A DNA stretch of 43,828 bases from JBJXGF01 sp046153015 (GCA_046153015.1 JBJXGF010000025.1:1-43828), one strand, 5' to 3'; shown: positions 6,678 to 16,153, counted from the first letter of the stretch. Notes: generated by a model not told the origin, from the letters alone. Program-made: numbers and translations.

Positions 6678-7646
6678 CTACCAGGCGTAGGCCTCGGGGG
6701 CCGGGCCGCCGGGGCCGGGGAAGATCTCGTCCAGCCGGGCGAGGGCCTCCGGGGAGAGCTCCACCGCCAGGGCCCCGAGGGCGTCGGCGAGCTGCTCCCG
6801 GGTGCGGGGCCCGGCGATCGGGGCGGTCACGGCCGGGCGGGTGAGCAGCCACGCCAACGCCACCTGCCCGGGCGCGGCGCCCAGCTCCGCGCACAACGCC
6901 TCGTAGGCCTCCACCTGCGCCCGGTGCCGTTCGAGCAGGCGGGCCTGGCTCGGGTCGGCGCGCCGTCCCCCGGCCGGGACGCCGCCCAACACGCCGCCGA
7001 GGAGCCCGCCGGCCAGCGGGCTCCACGGGATCACCCCCACCCCGTAGGCCTCGCACGCCGGCAGCACCTCCAGCTCCACGGTGCGGCTGCGCAGGTTGTA
7101 GAGGCTCTGCTCGCTCACGAGCCCGAGGAACGGCCGCCGCGCCGCCGCCTCGTTGGCCTGGGCGATGTGCCAGCCGGCGAAGTTGGAGCTGCCGACGTAG
7201 ATGACCTTGCCCTGGGCCACGAGCAGCTCCATCGCCTGCCAGATCTCCTCCCACGGCGTGTCCCGATCCACGTGGTGCATCTGGTAGAGGTCGAGGTGGT
7301 CGGTCTGCAGCCGCCGCAGGCTGGCCTCGCAGGCGGCGCGGATGTGGCGAGCGGAGAGGCGGGACGTGTTGGGCCACGGGTCGGCGCCGCCGTACACCTT
7401 GGTGGCGAGCACGACCTTGTCCCGCCGGCCGCCGCCCTGCGCGAACCAGCGCCCGATGATCTCCTCGCTCATGCCCCGGCGGGCGCCGTAGCCGTTGGCG
7501 GTGTCGAAGAAGTTCACGCCGGCCTCGAGCGCGTCGTCCATGATCCGGTGCGACTCGGCCTCGTCGGTCTGCTTGCCGAAGTTCATGGCGCCGAGACAGA
7601 GCGGGCTCACCTTCACCCCTGCCCGGCCGAGCTTGCGGTACTCCAT
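6678..7646 (-). CDS. Aldo/keto reductase
   Basis: This 322-residue NADPH-dependent (beta/alpha)8-barrel oxidoreductase shows the catalytic tetrad: Asp and Tyr in FFDTANGYG, Lys in VLATKVYGG and His in YQMHHVD. The C-terminal cofactor loop reads APIAGPRTREQLADAL. The domain pattern resembles the YajO/Tas and voltage-gated-channel-beta-like branch. The ATG at 7646 begins MEYRKLGRAGVKVS, the normal family start; the frame is open further upstream, but those residues are unlike the family. It is transcribed divergently from the acyl-CoA carboxylase across a 52-bp gap, so the two may share control. Substrate unknown. Confidence 0.9.
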   Translation of the reverse strand: MEYRKLGRAGVKVSPLCLGAMNFGKQTDEAESHRIMDDALEAGVNFFDTANGYGARRGMSEEIIGRWFAQGGGRRDKVVLATKVYGGADPWPNTSRLSARHIRAACEASLRRLQTDHLDLYQMHHVDRDTPWEEIWQAMELLVAQGKVIYVGSSNFAGWHIAQANEAAARRPFLGLVSEQSLYNLRSRTVELEVLPACEAYGVGVIPWSPLAGGLLGGVLGGVPAGGRRADPSQARLLERHRAQVEAYEALCAELGAAPGQVALAWLLTRPAVTAPIAGPRTREQLADALGALAVELSPEALARLDEIFPGPGGPAPEAYAW

Positions 7647-7698
7647 CGCCCGATTCTGGCCTGGACAGCCCGCCCTGCGCTGCATCAGTCTCGGCGCC

Positions 7699-10600
7699 GT
7701 GACCCCCACCAGCCCTGACCTGTCGAGCCCCGCGACGGCGTCGGCGCCCGACAGCGCGACGCTGCCGAAGCGCGTGCTGATCGCCAACCGGGGCGAGATC
7801 GCGGTGCGCATCGCGAAGGCCGCCGCCAGCCTGGGTGTGGAGCCGGTGGCGGTGTACGCGCCGGTGGACGCGAGATCGCTGCACACCCGCATCGCGGCCC
7901 GGGCGCTGCCGCTGCCCGGCGACGGGGTCGACGCGTACCTCGACGGCCACGCGCTGATCCGCCTCGCGCTCGACGCCGGCTGCGACTGCGTGCACCCCGG
8001 CTACGGCTTTCTCGCCGAGCGGGCCGGGTTCGCGCGGGCCTGTGCGGCGGCGGGCCTCACCTTCGTGGGGCCCACCCCGGCTGCGCTCGAGCTCTTCGGC
8101 GACAAGGTGGCGGCGAGGGCGCACGCCGCGGCGCTCGGGATCCCCACCGTGCCCGGGAGCGATCTGCTCGATTCGAGTGAGGCGGCCCTCACCACGGCGG
8201 AGGCGCTGGGCTACCCGGTGATGCTCAAGGCCGCCGCCGGCGGCGGCGGGCGGGGGATGCGCGTCGCGGCCGGCCCGGCGGAGCTGACCGAGGCGTACGA
8301 GCGCTGCCGCAGCGAGGCGGCGGCCGCCTTCGGGGACGGCACGGTGTACCTCGAGCGCCTCGTCTCCCGACCCCGCCACATCGAGGTGCAGATCCTCGGT
8401 GACGGGTTCGGCTCGGTCGTCCACCTGCACGAGCGGGACTGCTCGGTCCAGCTCCGCCATCAGAAGGTCGTCGAGGTGGCGCCCGCCCCCGGCCTGGAGC
8501 CCGACCTGCGGGGGCGCATCCAGGCCGACGCGGTCCGCCTTGCGACGGCGGTCGGCTACCAGAACGCGGGCACGGTGGAGTTCCTCGTGTCGCCCGACAC
8601 GAGCGAGCACTTCTTCATCGAGTGCAACCCCCGCATCCAGGTCGAGCACACGGTGACGGAGCAGGTGACCGGCCTCGACCTGGTGGAGCTGCAGTTCCGC
8701 CTGGCCGCCGGCGCCTCGCTCGCCTCGCTCGGCCTGGCCGATCAGGAGGCGGTCGGGCGGCCCCGCGGGTTCGCGGTGCAGGCCCGGGTGGTGGCGGTCG
8801 GCGCCGGCGTGCTCACCGGCTACAAGGAGCCCTCCGGGCCCGGCGTGCGGGTCGACGCCCACGGCTACGCCGGCTACGCCCCTCCCCCGCAGTTCGACCC
8901 GTTGCTGGCGAAGGTGATCGGCGCCTCGGGCTCGGCCGCCACGCTGCACTCGGCGCTCGACCGCACGCGGCGCGCCCTCGAGGAGTTCCACCTCACCGGC
9001 GTGCCCACCAACGTGTCGCAGCTCCGGGCGATCCTGGCCCACCCCGCCGTGCGGGCCGGCGACGCCCGCACCACGCTGCTCGACGAGGCGCCCGAGCTGC
9101 ACGCCGCGGCCCAGCCGGCCGAGGGCGGCCCGCTCGCCCTCTTCGCCGAGGCGGTGAGCGCCCCCACCGCGCCGGCCGCCCCGCCCGCGCCGACGAGACC
9201 GCCGCTGGCCGCGCCCGCCGGCCACGCCGAGGTCCGCTGCCCGATGACGGCCTCGGTCCTCGAGGTGCGCGCCCGCGCCGGCGACATGGTCGCGCCCGGC
9301 CAGACCCTCCTCGTGGTCAGCGCGATGAAGATGGAGACCCAGCTCACCGCGCCGTGCGCCGGCCGCGTGGCGGCGGTGGTCGACGCCGCGGCCGGCGACC
9401 TGCTGGTCGAGGGCGAGATCGCCGTGGTGATCGAGCCCCAAGCCACCGCCGGAGCCGGGGCCGGCGGCGGCGGCGCGGCGTCGGGCGGTGAGAGCCCCTG
9501 GAGCGAGACGCTGGCCGAGGTTGCCACCCTGGCGCGCCTGGCCCACGAGCGCCTCGCCCCCGCCAGTGAGGACCCGGGCGTGGTGCGCCAGCGCAGCCGC
9601 GGCAAGCTCACCTGCCGCGAGCGGATCGCCCTGCTGCTCGACGAGGGCAGCTTCCGGGAGGTCGGCAGCGTCGCCGGCTTCGCGTCCTACGACGGCGACG
9701 GCGCGATCAGCGCCTTCACCCCGGCCAACCACGTGGGCGGCTGGGGCAAGATCGAGGGCCGCCCTGCGGTGGTCTGCGCCGACGACTTCACCTCCCGCGG
9801 CGGCCACGCCGACGGCGCGATCGGCGCGAAGAGCTTCTATCTCGACCGGCTCTCGCTCGAGCTGCGCGTGCCCTCGATCCGCCTGCTCGACGGCTCCTCC
9901 GGCGGGGGCAGCGTTGCGGCCATGGTGCCCGAGCAGCGCCAGCAGGGCGAGAGCGCGGCGAAGGAGAGCAGCGGCGCCATCACCGCCGGGCGGCCCCGGG
10001 TGTCGGGCGGCGGCGGCTCCTTCCTGCCCGGCCACCTCGGCAGCACCGAGTACACCGAACAGCTCTCCGCCGTGCCGGTGGTGAACCTCCTGCTCGGCAG
10101 CGTGGTCGGCATCGGCGCCGCCAAAGCGGTGCTCGGCCACTTCTCGGTGATGGTGCGCGACATCGCCCAGCTGTTCGTGGCCGGCCCGCCGGTCGTGAGC
10201 CACGCGATGGGCTACGACATCACGAAAGAGGAGCTCGGGGGCTGGCACATCCACTGCCGCAACGGCTCGGTCGACAACCTGGCCGAGACCGAGGAAGAAG
10301 CCGCGGCGCTGGCCAAGCGCTTCCTCTCCTACCTGCCGACCAGCGTGTACGAGCCGCCGCCGGTCCTGGCGCCCGACCCCGCCGACCCGCCGGAGCGGCG
10401 GGAGGACGAGCTGCTGACGCTGATCCCCCGCAAGCGGACCACCACCTTCGACGTGCGCCGAGCCATCGAGCTGATGGCCGATCGCGGGTCGTTCTTCGAG
10501 ATCGGTCCGTTGTGGGGAACCGACCAGGTGACCGGATTCGTCCGCTTCAACGGAGCGCCCCTCGGCGTGATCGCGTCGGACAGCCGTCACGTGAACGGCG

Positions 10601-11157
10601 GCGCCCTCACCGCCGACGGCTGCGACAAGCTGCGCCGCCACCTCGACCTGTGCGACCTGTTCCACCTGCCGCTGCTCAACCTGGTGGACAACCCCGGCTT
10701 CGCGGTGGGCCTCGAGCACGAGCGGGCGGGCACGATCCGCCGCGGCGCCGAGTGGATGGTGGCCTTCGCCCAGTTCAGCGCACCGATCTTCACGGTGGTG
10801 ATGCGCCGCAGCTTCGGGGTCGCCGGCAACAACTACGCCACCCCTCGGCACACGCCGTCGGTGCGGGTGGCGTGGCCCGCGGCCGACGTGGGCGGCATCC
10901 CCCCCGAGGGCGGCATCGAGGCGGCCTACAAGCGCCAACTCGCCGAGGCGGAGGATCCGGCCGCGCTGCGGGCCGAGCTCGAGGCCCGCATCGAGAGCGC
11001 CCGGGGACCGCTCGGCCCGCTGTCGAAGTTCCAGATGGAGGAGATGATCGACCCGCGCGACACCCGCCGGCTCGTGTGCGAGTGGGTCGACACCGCCTAC
11101 CGGCTGGTGTCCCAACCGGCCCGGCTCGCGCCCCGCGCGCTGCAGTTCCGACCCTAA
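7699..11157 (+). CDS. Single-chain biotin-dependent acyl-CoA carboxylase (BC-BCCP-CT)
   Basis: One 1152-residue polypeptide holds all parts normally split between alpha and beta subunits. Biotin carboxylase spans about residues 24-470, with RVLIANRGEIAVRI, the ATP loop AAAGGGGRGMR and ECNPRIQVEHTVTE. The biotin carrier domain (about 515-590) carries biotinyl Lys544 in VSAMKMETQ. The carboxyltransferase (about 600-1130) contains LLDGSSGGGSVA and VDNPGFAVG. The order matches the single-chain long-chain acyl-CoA carboxylase described from Mycobacterium avium, and acyl-CoA carboxylation is the likely reaction. Chain-length preference cannot be read from the sequence. GTG at 7699 is the first in-frame start after the divergent gap; a frame open to 7495 is antisense to the reductase. 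The gene ends before a repeat element and hairpin. Confidence 0.93.
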   Translation: MTPTSPDLSSPATASAPDSATLPKRVLIANRGEIAVRIAKAAASLGVEPVAVYAPVDARSLHTRIAARALPLPGDGVDAYLDGHALIRLALDAGCDCVHPGYGFLAERAGFARACAAAGLTFVGPTPAALELFGDKVAARAHAAALGIPTVPGSDLLDSSEAALTTAEALGYPVMLKAAAGGGGRGMRVAAGPAELTEAYERCRSEAAAAFGDGTVYLERLVSRPRHIEVQILGDGFGSVVHLHERDCSVQLRHQKVVEVAPAPGLEPDLRGRIQADAVRLATAVGYQNAGTVEFLVSPDTSEHFFIECNPRIQVEHTVTEQVTGLDLVELQFRLAAGASLASLGLADQEAVGRPRGFAVQARVVAVGAGVLTGYKEPSGPGVRVDAHGYAGYAPPPQFDPLLAKVIGASGSAATLHSALDRTRRALEEFHLTGVPTNVSQLRAILAHPAVRAGDARTTLLDEAPELHAAAQPAEGGPLALFAEAVSAPTAPAAPPAPTRPPLAAPAGHAEVRCPMTASVLEVRARAGDMVAPGQTLLVVSAMKMETQLTAPCAGRVAAVVDAAAGDLLVEGEIAVVIEPQATAGAGAGGGGAASGGESPWSETLAEVATLARLAHERLAPASEDPGVVRQRSRGKLTCRERIALLLDEGSFREVGSVAGFASYDGDGAISAFTPANHVGGWGKIEGRPAVVCADDFTSRGGHADGAIGAKSFYLDRLSLELRVPSIRLLDGSSGGGSVAAMVPEQRQQGESAAKESSGAITAGRPRVSGGGGSFLPGHLGSTEYTEQLSAVPVVNLLLGSVVGIGAAKAVLGHFSVMVRDIAQLFVAGPPVVSHAMGYDITKEELGGWHIHCRNGSVDNLAETEEEAAALAKRFLSYLPTSVYEPPPVLAPDPADPPERREDELLTLIPRKRTTTFDVRRAIELMADRGSFFEIGPLWGTDQVTGFVRFNGAPLGVIASDSRHVNGGALTADGCDKLRRHLDLCDLFHLPLLNLVDNPGFAVGLEHERAGTIRRGAEWMVAFAQFSAPIFTVVMRRSFGVAGNNYATPRHTPSVRVAWPAADVGGIPPEGGIEAAYKRQLAEAEDPAALRAELEARIESARGPLGPLSKFQMEEMIDPRDTRRLVCEWVDTAYRLVSQPARLAPRALQFRP

Positions 11158-11196
11158 GCGCCCCTCTCCGGCTCGCTTCCGCCCCCAGCATCTAGG

Positions 11197-11251
11197 GTGA
11201 GCGCAGCGAGCCCTACCGGCCGTGCGAGCGCCAGCGAGCCGGCCGGCGATG
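11197..11251 (+). repeat. 55-bp dispersed intergenic repeat, copy B
   Basis: This is the second copy of the element at 5730-5784, in opposite orientation. The identical core is 11224-11246. It lies 39 bp after the carboxylase stop and directly before a hairpin. Both copies sit in short gaps between genes, which argues for a REP-like element rather than coding sequence. Confidence 0.7.
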
Positions 11252-11255
11252 GGGT

Positions 11256-11274
11256 CTGGGGGCGCAGCCCCCAG
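11256..11274 (+). terminator. Hairpin after the carboxylase gene
   Basis: CTGGGGG (11256-11262) and CCCCCAG (11268-11274) pair perfectly around CGCAG, about 100 bp after the carboxylase stop and 48 bp before the esterase start. No U-tract follows. It may be a terminator or mRNA 3' stabiliser. Confidence 0.45.
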
Positions 11275-11322
11275 GGACGTCCTAGGGTGGTCGCCACCCG
11301 CCCCTGCCTGGAGGCACCCGCC

Positions 11323-12396
11323 ATGGCTGCGAAGGCACCGCTCCTGCCCGGACGACTCGGCTCACCCGAGATGCAGCTGAAAGACGACCCCCGCATCGAC
11401 CCGCGGCTGTTGGCCGCCTTGGCCACGGTCGGCCTCGACACGGCCCCGCCGCCCTCCCCGGTCGACTCCTCGACCCCGCTCGACGCGCTGCTCGACCACC
11501 TCGCCGCCACCGAAGCCGCCTTCGACGGGCTGTTCACGGCGGTCAACCCCGGCTTGCCGGCGGTGCAGGGCGTGGTCCGCAGCGTCGAGGTGATCAGGGG
11601 CGTCGACGGCAACGACATCACGCTCTACCTGCACCGCCCGGCGGTCAGCAACGGCGACCTGCCGTGCGTGCTGCACCTGCACGGCGGCGGCATGGTGATG
11701 CTGGAGGCAGCCGGCCCGGGCTACCACCACTGGCGCGACGCGCTGGCGGCGGCCGGCCTCGTGGTGATCGGCGTCGAGTTCCGCAACGGAGGCGGCAAGC
11801 TCGGCCCGTACCCGTTCCCGGCCGGGCTCGACGACTGCACCTCGGCGCTGGTGTGGGCGGCGGAGAACAAGACCCGGCTCGGCTTCACCAGCCTCGTCGT
11901 CTCGGGCGAGTCCGGCGGGGGCAACCTCACCCTCGCCACCGTGCTCAAGGCGAAGCGCGACGGCCGCCTGGGCCTGATCGACGGGGTCTACGCGCAGTGC
12001 CCCTACATCTCGGGCGCGTACGCCGACCCGCCGTCCGAGCTGACCTCGCTGTACGAGAACGACGGGTACTTCCTCGACTGCTCGATGATGGGCCCCCTCG
12101 CCAAGGTGTACGAGCCGACCGGCGCCAACGCCGCCAACCCGCTGGCGTGGCCGTACCACGCCGCGCCCGCCGATCTCGCCGGGCTGCCGCCCCATGTCAT
12201 CTCGGTGAACCAGCTCGACCCGCTGCGCGACGAGGGCCTCGCCTACTACCGCAAGCTGCTCGACGCCGGCGTGAGCACGGTGGGCCGCACGGTCAACGGC
12301 ACCGTGCACGCCGCCGACTGCATCTTCGCCGAGGCCATCCCCGACGTGTACGCGGCCACGATCCGCGACATCAAGGCCTTCGCCGACTCGCTCTGA
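11323..12396 (+). CDS. Alpha/beta hydrolase of the hormone-sensitive-lipase family
   Basis: The 357-residue enzyme carries the HSL-family oxyanion motif HLHGGGMV, the nucleophile Ser in SGESGGGN, Asp in NQLDPLRDEG and His in NGTVHAAD. It is therefore a complete Ser-Asp-His carboxylesterase. About 100 N-terminal residues form the cap region typical of the family. GGAGG at 11310-11314 lies 8 nt before the ATG at 11323 and fixes the start. A TAGGGT box lies further upstream at about 11283. The gene follows the carboxylase and may belong with lipid turnover. Substrate unknown. Confidence 0.9.
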   Translation: MAAKAPLLPGRLGSPEMQLKDDPRIDPRLLAALATVGLDTAPPPSPVDSSTPLDALLDHLAATEAAFDGLFTAVNPGLPAVQGVVRSVEVIRGVDGNDITLYLHRPAVSNGDLPCVLHLHGGGMVMLEAAGPGYHHWRDALAAAGLVVIGVEFRNGGGKLGPYPFPAGLDDCTSALVWAAENKTRLGFTSLVVSGESGGGNLTLATVLKAKRDGRLGLIDGVYAQCPYISGAYADPPSELTSLYENDGYFLDCSMMGPLAKVYEPTGANAANPLAWPYHAAPADLAGLPPHVISVNQLDPLRDEGLAYYRKLLDAGVSTVGRTVNGTVHAADCIFAEAIPDVYAATIRDIKAFADSL

Positions 12397-12420
12397 TGTG
12401 ACCCGGCCGTCCCGGCCAGA

Positions 12421-13976
12421 TCAGCGGCGGAGGCGTGCGTGCCACAACGCGGCGCGGGCGGCGTTGGCGCCGCACGCGCCGTGCACGCCCCCGCCCGGGT
12501 GGGCGCTGGCCGAGGCGAGATACAGGCGCCGGATCGGCGTCTCGGGCCGGCCCCACCCGGGCGTCGGGCGGAACACGAGCTGCTGGTCGAGCTGCGCGGT
12601 GCCCCCCGAGATCGCCACGCCCACGAGGTTCGCGTCGTGCGCCTCGATGTCGGCCGGGGTCCAGAGGCGCCGCCCCCGGATGGCGGCGCGAAAGCCCGGC
12701 GCGAGGCGCTCGACGAAACGCTCGACGCGCTCGGCGAAGCGGACCGCAGCGGTCCGATCGAACGGAGGGTCGATCTCGCCGGCGGCGTCCCCGCGCACCT
12801 GGCGGAGCACGTGCGTGTAGGCCCAGGCCGTGTCGGCCCCGGGCGGGTGGCGGGTCGGATCGGAGAGGTCCTGCTGGCCCACCAGCAGGAACGGCTTCTC
12901 CGGGAGGAGCCCGCAGCTGAGCTGCTCGAAGCTGATCGTCAGGTCGTCGACGCTGTCGATCACGTGCACGGTCCCCGCCCGCCGCGCGTTCGGGTCCAGC
13001 CACGGGATGGGCCGGTCGAGGTTCCAGTCCAGCTTGAGCGTGCTGTGATCCCACTGGAACTCGTCGAGGTCCTGGCGCAGCCGGGCGGGCGCCAGGCAGG
13101 GGTCGAGGAGCTGTCGGTAGAGCGCCGGCGCCGACACGTCGGCCACCACCGCCCGTGCGGCCGGCTCGTCGCCGCCGGCGGTGCGCACGCCCACCGCTCG
13201 CCCACCGCGCACCAGCACCTGCTCCACGGGACGGCCGCACACCACCCGCCCGCCGCGCGCCTCGAGCCGGGCCACCAGCGCGTCGGTGAGCCGGCCGGCG
13301 CCCCCCTCGGGAACCGGGAAGCCGTAATCCTGGCCGAGCATGCAGAGCAGCCAGCCGAAGAAGCCGCTGAGCGTGTTCTCCGGCGCCAGGTCGGCGTGCA
13401 ACGCCGCGCCGGCGAGGAGCCGCCGGGCGCCGGCGCCGCCGAAGCGCTCCTCGCCCAAGCGGCGCACCGGCAGGAGCAAGAACCGGGCGAAGCGCAGGAG
13501 ATCCCGTCGCAGGGCCAAGGCCAGCTGGGCGCCGCCGACCACCGGGGGAAACGGCGTGAACAGGCTGCGCAACAGACCCGGCCGGGCCGCGGTCCACAGG
13601 GCGTGCAGCTCGAGCCAGGCGGCGCGTCTCCGGGGTGAGCGGCCTCGAGGCCCACCGCGGTGTCCTCCAGGCGGGAGCACAGGGCCGCGCTCGGCCCCTC
13701 GCTCGTGGGGTGGGCGAGCACCAACGGCGCCCGCCGCCACCGCAGCCCGTGCGACTCGAGCCCGAGCTCGGCGATCACCGGCGACGCCGCCGTGAGCGGG
13801 TAGAAGGCCGAGCAGAGATCGTTGACGAAGCCGGGCTCGATCAGCTCGGCGGACCGAACGGCGCCGCCAGGCGAGTCCTGCGCCTCGAGCACGCACACCT
13901 CCCAGCCGGCGTCGGCCAAGAGGTTGGCCGCCACCAGCCCGTTCGGCCCGGCGCCGATCACCACCGCGTCGACCAT
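12421..13976 (-). CDS. Phytoene-dehydrogenase-like FAD oxidoreductase, apparent frameshift
   Basis: The N-terminal third (MVDAVVIGAGPNGLVAANLL, a Rossmann FAD-binding fold) is encoded in one frame from the ATG at 13976 to about 13630. The rest lies in the next frame, from about 13625 to the stop at 12421, and ends with the family motif ASASAHPGGGVHGACG. The frames meet at GGAGACGCGCCGCCTGG; adding one base gives G-D-A-A-A-W and a continuous protein of about 518 residues. The pattern is that of PYROXD2/CrtI-like amine-oxidase-fold enzymes, which desaturate or oxidise lipophilic substrates. AAGAGG lies 5 nt before the ATG. The single indel may be a sequence error. The gene converges with the esterase, 24 bp apart. 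Confidence 0.85.
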
Positions 13977-14083
13977 CGCTGCCTCTTGCCCGCTCCCGGG
14001 AGGGGACACGCCACCTCCGCCCTGGAGCCTTTCCCCGCCGGCGGTTGGGCTGGACGCGCCCGCCCTCGGGTACCTCGCGGCTC

Positions 14084-14236
14084 ATGACCGATTACAGCGA
14101 GACCGGCGCCACGCCCGTCGAAGACGCCGCGGTCGAGGATCCGCCGACCGTTGACGAGGTGCTCGACGCCCAACAGCGCGAGTTCCCCGAGCAGGCCGCC
14201 ACCCGCATGCATCCGGACGGCGCCGACCCGGCCTGA
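14084..14236 (+). CDS. Small acidic hypothetical protein
   Basis: A 50-residue reading frame starts at an ATG (MTDYSETGATPVEDAAVEDP) and ends at 14236. It is acidic, has no membrane segment or Cys motif, and its C-terminal half (TVDEVLDAQQREFPEQAA) is likely helical. It is divergent from the FAD enzyme across 107 bp. Codon third-position GC is like that of neighbouring genes. I do not recognise a family, and existence as a gene is moderately supported. Confidence 0.5.
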   Translation: MTDYSETGATPVEDAAVEDPPTVDEVLDAQQREFPEQAATRMHPDGADPA

Positions 14237-14341
14237 GCAGATGCGCCCCCCGGAGCGGCGCCGCGGAGCCGGGTGTGAGAATCTTCACGACTGCACCGTT
14301 CTTCAGCCTGCACAGCCTCGATCACGCCGAAGGATCCGCCG

Positions 14342-14662
14342 ATGGCCATCCGCGCCAAGCTCACCACTCTCGACGACATGACCGCCGCTCAGAAGTCGGG
14401 CGGAGCCGCCTCCCCGCCGAAGCGGGAGATCTCCGACGAGGAGAAGGCCATTCGCAAGGAGCGGGTGGCAAAGGCGAAGGATGCGCTGGCCCGCTCGGTC
14501 GGCGCGAAGGGCGAGCACGTGGCGACGGCCCGGGCCGCGCTCAAGAGCTACCTCCAGCACCTCAACGACCCGAAGCAGCCCGACGACGCCCAGTTCGAGG
14601 CGCTGCTCGAGGCCCCGTTCAAGGCGCCGGCCAAGAAAAGGGGCGGCGACCGCCGCTTCTGA
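14342..14662 (+). CDS. Hypothetical basic helical protein
   Basis: This 106-residue protein is rich in Lys, Glu and Ala, has no membrane segment, and ends in a basic tail (KKRGGDRRF). The middle (SDEEKAIRKERVAKAKDALA) is strongly predicted to be helical. AAGGA at 14330-14334 lies 7 nt before the ATG, which supports the start. Its stop codon abuts the stop of the convergent monooxygenase with no gap. The 105 bp upstream (14237-14341) hold no other gene that I can see. Function unknown; a nucleic-acid or structural role would be only a guess from charge. Confidence 0.65.
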   Translation: MAIRAKLTTLDDMTAAQKSGGAASPPKREISDEEKAIRKERVAKAKDALARSVGAKGEHVATARAALKSYLQHLNDPKQPDDAQFEALLEAPFKAPAKKRGGDRRF

Positions 14663-16120
14663 TCACCAGGCGGCGACGACCAGCTCCTCGGGGTCGGCTT
14701 CGCGCAGCTCACGGCGGAGTCGGCCGAGGGTGCCCGGGTAGAACGCCACGACCCGCCCGGCGCGGTCGAGGTAGAAGTTCGGGCAGCCGCCGGTCCAGCT
14801 CATCTCGGCCAGCTCGAGCTGGATCTGCGCGTTGTACCGCTCGGTCACGTCGCGGCGCGCCTCCACGGACTTCACGCCCCCGTCGGTCAGGCGGCGCACC
14901 CAGCCGGTGATGAACTCGGTCTCGGCCTCCGCCGAGGAGATCAGGGCCCCGTAGGCCACCGTTCCGTTCACGCCGCACACGGTGAAGTAGTTGGGGAAGC
15001 CGGGCACGGCGACGCCGCGGTACGCCTCGGTGCTGCGCCGCAGCGCGTCGCGCAGCCGCTCGCCGCCCCGGCCCACCACCTCCACCGCCGGCCCGCCCTC
15101 GGCCCGTCCGCCGAGCTTGTATCCCGTGCAGAAGATCACCACGTCGACAGGCGTGTGGGCGCCGTCGGCGCTGAGCACCCCGTCGGCGGTGAGCCCGGTC
15201 ACGGCGTGGGGCACGAGTCGCACATGGGGCAGCGCGAGCGTCGGGTAGTACTCGTCGCACACCAGGATGCGCTTGCACCCCGGCTCGTAGTCGGGGGTGA
15301 GCGCAGCCACGAGGTCAGGGTCCTCGATCGAGGCGCGCAGCGCGGTGAGGCACAGCTCCCGGATGCGGTCCTGCGCCCGGCGGCGCCGCTTGAACGCGCC
15401 GTACCACAGCAACGCCTCCCGGTACTGGCTGCGGCGCAGCCGACGCTGGTGCTGCGGGGCCAGCAACGCCTCCCGCTCGGCCTCGGAGTAGAACCGGTTC
15501 CCTCTCGGCAGGATCCAGTTCGGGGTGCGGGAGAACACGTGGAGCGCCGCCGCCGTCTTCGCCGCTTCCGGCGCCACCTGCACGGCGCTCGCCGCGCTGC
15601 CGATCACCGCCACCCGCCGACCGGCCAGGTCCACGTCGTGGCGCCAGGCCCCGGAGTGCCAGGACGGCCCGGCGAAGCGTTCGAGGCCGTCGAGGCGAGG
15701 GAGGTTCGGGGCGGTCAGCCCCCCGGTGGCGGCCACCAGCACCCGATGCGCCGCCGCCTCACCGGCGGCGGTCTCCACCCGCCAGGCGCCGTCGCCGTCC
15801 TCCCACACGGCGCGCTCGACCGTCTCGCCGAACCGGATGTGCTCGATCAGGCCGTACTTCTCGGCGCAAGCCCGCACGTACGCCTGGATCTCGGCCTGGC
15901 CGGCATAGGTCATCGACCAGTTCGGGTTCGGCTCGAAGGAGTAGCTGTAGAGGTGCGAAGGCACGTCGCAGTGCAGGCCGGGGTAGGTATTGCGCAGCCA
16001 GGTGCCGCCCACGTCGGCTTCACGCTCGTAGATCACGAAGTCGTCGAGCCCAGCACGGCGCACCTGCATCCCCATCAGCACCCCGGACAGGCCTGCGCCG
16101 AGTATCCCGACTGCAGCCAT
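14663..16120 (-). CDS. Flavin-dependent Baeyer-Villiger-type monooxygenase
   Basis: The 485-residue protein has two nucleotide-binding folds: GAGLSGVLMG for FAD at the N-terminus and VIGSAASAVQ for NADPH near residue 175. Between them lies FAGPSWHSGAW, an exact match to the F-x-G-x3-H-x3-W fingerprint of type I Baeyer-Villiger monooxygenases. The GGTWLRNTYPGLHCD segment is the other family marker. Such enzymes insert one oxygen atom from O2 into ketones to give esters or lactones. The start at 16120 (MAAVGILGAG) sits 8 nt after a TAGGCT box. Its partner downstream of the box on the same strand order is the beta-helix gene 33 bp upstream. Substrate unknown; a P450 lies nearby. Confidence 0.9.
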   Translation of the reverse strand: MAAVGILGAGLSGVLMGMQVRRAGLDDFVIYEREADVGGTWLRNTYPGLHCDVPSHLYSYSFEPNPNWSMTYAGQAEIQAYVRACAEKYGLIEHIRFGETVERAVWEDGDGAWRVETAAGEAAAHRVLVAATGGLTAPNLPRLDGLERFAGPSWHSGAWRHDVDLAGRRVAVIGSAASAVQVAPEAAKTAAALHVFSRTPNWILPRGNRFYSEAEREALLAPQHQRRLRRSQYREALLWYGAFKRRRRAQDRIRELCLTALRASIEDPDLVAALTPDYEPGCKRILVCDEYYPTLALPHVRLVPHAVTGLTADGVLSADGAHTPVDVVIFCTGYKLGGRAEGGPAVEVVGRGGERLRDALRRSTEAYRGVAVPGFPNYFTVCGVNGTVAYGALISSAEAETEFITGWVRRLTDGGVKSVEARRDVTERYNAQIQLELAEMSWTGGCPNFYLDRAGRVVAFYPGTLGRLRRELREADPEELVVAAW

Positions 16121-16128
16121 GAGCCGCC

Positions 16129-16134
16129 AGCCTA
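16129..16134 (-). promoter_or_regulatory. -10 box for the monooxygenase gene, leaderless arrangement
   Basis: On the minus strand TAGGCT is followed by 8 nt and the ATG of the monooxygenase. It falls in the 33-bp gap after the beta-helix gene, so the monooxygenase may have its own promoter. No clear -35 box. Confidence 0.4.
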
Positions 16135-16153
16135 GGCGCCCCTGCGCCAGGCC

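Noticed and set aside
6559..11115. Very long open frame on the minus strand opposite the carboxylase and reductase
   Set aside because: It is antisense to genes with clear domains, and its translation is Arg/Gly/Pro/His-rich without motifs. It arises because high-GC genes seldom have stop codons in that frame.
12397..12420. Possible terminator between the esterase and the FAD enzyme
   Set aside because: Only a 4-bp GGCC/GGCC pairing in a 24-bp gap, too weak to claim.
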